A program made the position numbers and the translations under genes. A stretch of DNA of 8,410 nucleotides, taken from contig JANLSO010000148.1 in assembly GCA_031362405.1 (NCBI GenBank), forward strand, positions 1 to 8,410, read 5' to 3'. The DNA comes from JANLSO01 sp031362405. Lineage in GTDB: Bacteria > Actinomycetota > Thermoleophilia > Miltoncostaeales > Miltoncostaeaceae. Shown one piece after another: positions 5,967 to 8,410 of this stretch (position 1 is its first letter; each line of letters opens with the position of its first letter). The notes below the pieces were generated by a model, which did not search any database, was not told the origin of the DNA, and saw only the letters and a program-made list of their open reading frames with translations.

Positions 5967-6227
5967 CTAACCTCCCGGGGATTGGCCGAGCAGGTCGACC
6001 ACTCGAGCCCGCGGGTGTTGCGCACGGCGCAGACCTCCTCGGCACAGGTGCCGCTGGTCAAGAGGGCATCGTTGTCGGGGTGATTGGACTTCCCGCAGCC
6101 GGCCTGGTCGTGGACGACGACCGTCCGCCAGGCGCCAAGAGAGCGAGATCCTCCAGGTACTCGCGAGGCGCAGCCGGGCGGAGGGAACGAGCGGCACGGT
6201 CCCCTCATTCGTCAGCACCGAGGTCAT
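5967..6227 (-). pseudogene. Decayed alpha/beta hydrolase (proline iminopeptidase type)
   Basis: No intact gene is here, but pieces in three frames line up with the N-terminal third of a proline-iminopeptidase-like alpha/beta hydrolase. From ATG at 6227: MTSVLTNEGTVPL. Then in a second frame, PREYLEDLALLA (about 6165-6130). Then in a third frame from about 6136, RTVVVHDQAGCGKSNHPDN and a CAEEVCAVRNTRGLE helix. Then back in the first frame, VVDLLGQSPGG, the nucleophile elbow GxSxG, followed at once by TAG at 5967-5969. A block of roughly 45 residues (including the HGGPG oxyanion loop) is missing between the first two pieces, and everything after the elbow is gone. The family is normally about 300 residues. 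The ATG overlaps the stop of the DHFR-like gene as TGATG, so the intact ancestor was probably part of this operon. Confidence 0.75.
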
Positions 6228-6778
6228 CAGGCTGTCCGGTAGCGAAGAAGAACGATGCCGCAGTGAAAAGAGTGGCTCTCGACCAGGCGCAGGCGCGAGG
6301 CTTCGGTGGCGTCCGAGAACAACCGCTTGCCGTGCCCAAGCACGACCGGGTACGTGAACAGCCGGTACTCGTCAACGAGCCCCTCGGCGATGAGACCGTG
6401 CACAAGGGTCATGCTGCCGGTCGTCACGATGTCCCCGCCCGCGGCGGACTTCAGCGCTCGGACGTCGTCGATGCCCTGCAGCACGGTGGTACGCGTCCAC
6501 TGCGGGTCGTGCACCGTACCCGAGACGACGTACTTCGCGACGCCGTTGAGGTAGTCGGTGATGCCTGTCGTGTCGTCGGCCTGCAACGGCCAGTAGCCGC
6601 GAAACTGCTCGAAGGTCACCCGCCCGAGCAGCAACGCATCGGCTGCTTCGCGCTGCTGGCGAAGGGCGGTCAAAACATCCGTGAGGTCCTCGTCACCGTC
6701 GGCGGGGTTGAACCACCCCTCGGTGGCATCGATGACGCCATCCAGAGTGATGTTTTCGGTGACGATCAGGTCCCTCAT
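6227..6778 (-). CDS. RibD/dihydrofolate reductase-like family protein
   Basis: This 183-residue protein begins MRDLIVTENITLDGVI, the first strand and following residues of the RibD C-terminal/DHFR-like fold, then AADALLLGRVTFEQFRGYWP, the nucleotide-proximal LGRxTFE motif, YVVSGT, and GGDIVTTGSMTLVHGLIAEGLVDEYRLFTYPVVLGHGKRLF, the most conserved part of the YyaP/YwjB-type group. The fold is complete and the length is usual. By family it is a cytosolic NADPH-binding reductase; it is not a true housekeeping FolA, and the physiological substrate of this group is generally unknown. ATG at 6778 has GGAG seven bases upstream; the 50-residue longer version has no family likeness. It is the first gene of the - strand operon, divergent from the Fic locus, and its TGA overlaps the decayed hydrolase start as TGATG. 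Confidence 0.92.
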   Translation of the reverse strand: MRDLIVTENITLDGVIDATEGWFNPADGDEDLTDVLTALRQQREAADALLLGRVTFEQFRGYWPLQADDTTGITDYLNGVAKYVVSGTVHDPQWTRTTVLQGIDDVRALKSAAGGDIVTTGSMTLVHGLIAEGLVDEYRLFTYPVVLGHGKRLFSDATEASRLRLVESHSFHCGIVLLRYRTA

Positions 6779-7005
6779 GCTCAATCTCCGAACGGGATGA
6801 CTGCGGTGTGAGCGACCCAATCGCGAAACGATGGCGACCCTGGGCCGCGGGCGTTGTACCCCGAACCCGAGAAGGCCACACTCCGTGGGGCGGCCTGGGG
6901 CTCTCACGCAGGAAAGGGTGATCTCCATCGACGCTCGATCCGTCGACCGTCCGGGAGCACCTCTGCGAATTCTGGCTCCTACTAGGGTCGCGCGTCTGAA
7001 GTTGG

Positions 7006-7992
7006 TTGACGGGTGGCGTGGGGGTTCGACGAGGGCGGGTTCGAGAAGCCCTCTACCGGGCCCAACGCGCGGGAGCCCTCGATCGCCTCGTGCGGGTGGC
7101 GCGAGTTCGAAGTGCCGAGTCGTCGAGCGCCATCGAGGGCGTCACCGCGCCTCCGGCCCGGATACGCGCGCTCATGAACGAAACGACGCGACCGCAGAAC
7201 CGTTCTGAAGCAGAGATCGCCGGCTATCGCTCGGCGCTCGATCTGATTTACCAGAACGCCACGTTCATGCCGCTGACCTCGAACGTGGTACGGCAACTGC
7301 ACCACGATCTCTACCGCTTCAGCGGCACTCCCGGCGGCCCGTGGAAGATCCGACAACCACATCGAGGAAGTGGCGCCCGACGGAACACGGAACGAGGTCT
7401 TCCGGACGGTTCCGATGGGAGACGTCCCGAAAGCGATGGATGATCTCAACGCGGCGATGGTGGCGGCGACGACCGCGGGGCACCACCACGGGGTGCTTCT
7501 GACAGGCGCCTACGTGCTCGACTTCTTGTGCGTCCATCCGTTCCTCGACGGGAACGGTCGGGTCGCGCGCCTTTTGACGTTGATGCTGCTCTACCAGGCG
7601 GGATACGGGGTTGGCCGCTACGTCAGCCTGGAGAAGACCATCAAGGGCACAAGGGAGAGCTCTACAGCACCCTGGGGCGCTCATCCGTCGGATGGCACGA
7701 GGGCTCGCACGACCCCTGGCCGTGGCTCGACTACTTCGTCGGGACCGTCGTTGCCGCATACGCGACTTTCGAGGAGCGGGTTGGCGCAGCCGCCGGACGC
7801 GGAGCGAAAGGCGAGGCCATACTGGCGTACATCGATTCATTGCCCGTGGGGTATCCGTTTGGCGGATGTGCGCAGGATCGCCGTCGGGGCAGGCGACAGC
7901 CACATCAGCAAGGTTCTTGCGGGGGTGCGAGACGGGGCGAATCGCTGCGATCGGCAGGGGACCCGGGGCGACCCTGGGAGAAGCGCGCGTGA
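7006..7992 (+). pseudogene. Fic family protein (class II type), broken by several frameshifts
   Basis: Five pieces in three frames read as one Fic protein. Piece 1, from about 7030: REALYRAQRAGALDRL, then SSSAIEG (matching the inhibitory motif S/TxxxEG, 7123-7140), NRSEAEIAGYR and LHHDLYRFSGTPGGPWK. Piece 2, from 7352: DNHIEEVAPDGTR, GAYVLDFLCVHP and the complete FIC motif HPFLDGNGRVAR (7535-7570). Piece 3, from 7660: LYSTL, GWHEGSHDPWPWLDYF, FEERVG. Piece 4, from 7856: RLADVRRIAVGAGDSHISKVLAGVRD, a winged-helix type tail. Piece 5, from about 7935: GRIAAIGRGPGAT, then one more shift to WEKRA and TGA at 7990-7992. Breaks lie at about 7348-7351, 7657-7660, 7855-7858, 7934-7937 and 7974. Intact Fic enzymes transfer AMP to hydroxyl side chains of proteins. 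The N-terminus before 7030 is not recognisable: an in-frame TGA occurs at 6997. No antitoxin partner is visible. Confidence 0.85.
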
Positions 7993-8005
7993 CCAAAGCC
8001 ACGTG

Positions 8006-8041
8006 TCCTGCGGCGCGATCTCAGGAGACCACGCCGCAGGA
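8006..8041. terminator. Bidirectional terminator hairpin between convergent genes
   Basis: TCCTGCGGCG (8006-8015) and CGCCGCAGGA (8032-8041) are a perfect 10-bp inverted repeat around a 16-base loop. It lies between the end of Fic (7992, + strand) and the end of the surface protein gene (8050, - strand), filling almost the whole gap. It can therefore fold at the 3' end of both transcripts. No T-tract on either side. Confidence 0.65.
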
Positions 8042-8049
8042 ACGACGGC

Positions 8050-8410
8050 TCAGCGGACCTTCTTGCTGATCCTTGCCACGGGCGTGAAGCCGGCGCGAAG
8101 CTCGGCGGTGAGCAGCCCGGCGCGAATCCCGCTACCGGCGAGCGTGCTGCGCAGACTGGTCGCAGAGCCGATCGGGGTCGTCGCGAGGACGCGCTTTCCT
8201 TGGGTCCAGCGCACCTTCAGTTTGCTGCGCAGGGCCTTGGCCGGTAGGGCGGCGAAACGGAACGTCGCGACCGCCCGCGTGCGCGAGGCCGTGAGGCTCT
8301 TGGCCGACACGACGCCTTCCCGAGGAGCGGTGATGGTCAGAGTCGAGGTCAGTGTCCCGCCGGGGCCGACGAGGGTCAGCTTGTACGCACCCGGAAGCAG
8401 GTTCGCGGGC
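8050..8410 (-). CDS. Probable surface/secreted protein, C-terminal part (5' end outside window)
   Basis: The frame is open from the right edge (8409) to TGA at 8050-8052, about 119 residues; the N-terminus is not in the window. The visible part starts with NLLPGAYKLTLVGPGG and TSTLTITAPREG, an Ig/Big-like beta strand pattern, followed by a basic beta-rich module (ATFRFAALPAKALRSKLKVRWTQGKRVLATTP, then GIRAGLLTAELRAG) that ends the protein in KKVR. There are almost no cysteines and many Thr, Ala, Arg and Lys. Such ends are frequent in large extracellular proteins of Solirubrobacterales-like actinobacteria; I infer an exported, cell-wall-associated protein but cannot see a signal peptide, sorting motif or catalytic domain. 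The GTG at 8310 is internal because the pattern continues upstream. It converges with Fic. Confidence 0.65.
   Translation of the reverse strand, partial: PANLLPGAYKLTLVGPGGTLTSTLTITAPREGVVSAKSLTASRTRAVATFRFAALPAKALRSKLKVRWTQGKRVLATTPIGSATSLRSTLAGSGIRAGLLTAELRAGFTPVARISKKVR

Noticed and set aside
5954..6811. Long 285-codon open frame on the + strand
   Set aside because: It is antisense to the DHFR-like gene and the hydrolase remnant, has no family likeness and looks like codon-bias shadow.
7006..7011. TTGACG as a promoter -35 element
   Set aside because: No matching -10 box at normal spacing, and it lies at the beginning of the Fic reading frame.
1..8410. CRISPR array, IS element, phage or integrase genes, or a named defence system
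   Set aside because: No regularly spaced direct repeats, transposase or integrase motifs were seen; the Fic locus is a lone broken gene without an antitoxin partner.

Overview
The window is GC-rich throughout and reads like a chromosome segment of a soil-type actinobacterium. The Ig-like, cell-surface style C-terminus at the right edge resembles proteins common in Solirubrobacterales/Thermoleophilia. That placement is inference; there is no rRNA, tRNA or marker gene to fix the taxonomy. No CRISPR array, insertion sequence, integrase or phage gene was found.

Layout, left to right. (1) 1-290, + strand: the C-terminal end of an MBL-fold metallo-hydrolase, converging on the next block. (2) 353-3251, - strand: a run of small soluble enzymes transcribed right to left. 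These are a SnoaL-like/NTF2-fold protein with a one-base frameshift near its C-terminus, a VOC (glyoxalase-fold) protein, an SDR-fold protein without the usual Tyr/Lys pair and, after a 330-base gap, a two-domain VOC protein of the CFP30B type. (3) 3513-about 3868, - strand: an uncharacterised conserved protein whose start codon seems damaged, divergent from (4) 3998-4606, + strand: a dienelactone hydrolase-family protein. (5) 4685-6778, - strand: a tightly coupled operon of a RibD/DHFR-like reductase, the wreck of a proline-iminopeptidase-type alpha/beta hydrolase, a second SnoaL-like protein and a DsbA-like protein. The junctions are TGATG, a gap, and ATGA. (6) 7006-7992, + strand: a class II Fic (AMPylator-type) gene with perfect core motifs but about five small frameshifts. 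(7) 8050-8410, - strand: the end of a probable surface protein, separated from Fic by a clean 10-bp hairpin that can terminate both genes.

The genes look like an accessory patch of small-molecule or detoxification enzymes (VOC, SnoaL, SDR, DHFR-like, DLH, DsbA-like), with no recognisable biosynthetic core or named pathway. I do not see convincing evidence of a new multi-gene system. The main interest is gene decay: three loci (SnoaL at 2800-3251, the alpha/beta hydrolase at 5967-6227, Fic at 7006-7992) and possibly a fourth (start of 3513-3868) carry small indels, while about 4.4 kb of neighbouring genes are intact. That clustering points to real pseudogenisation at least for the hydrolase and Fic, although assembly indels cannot be excluded without reads.
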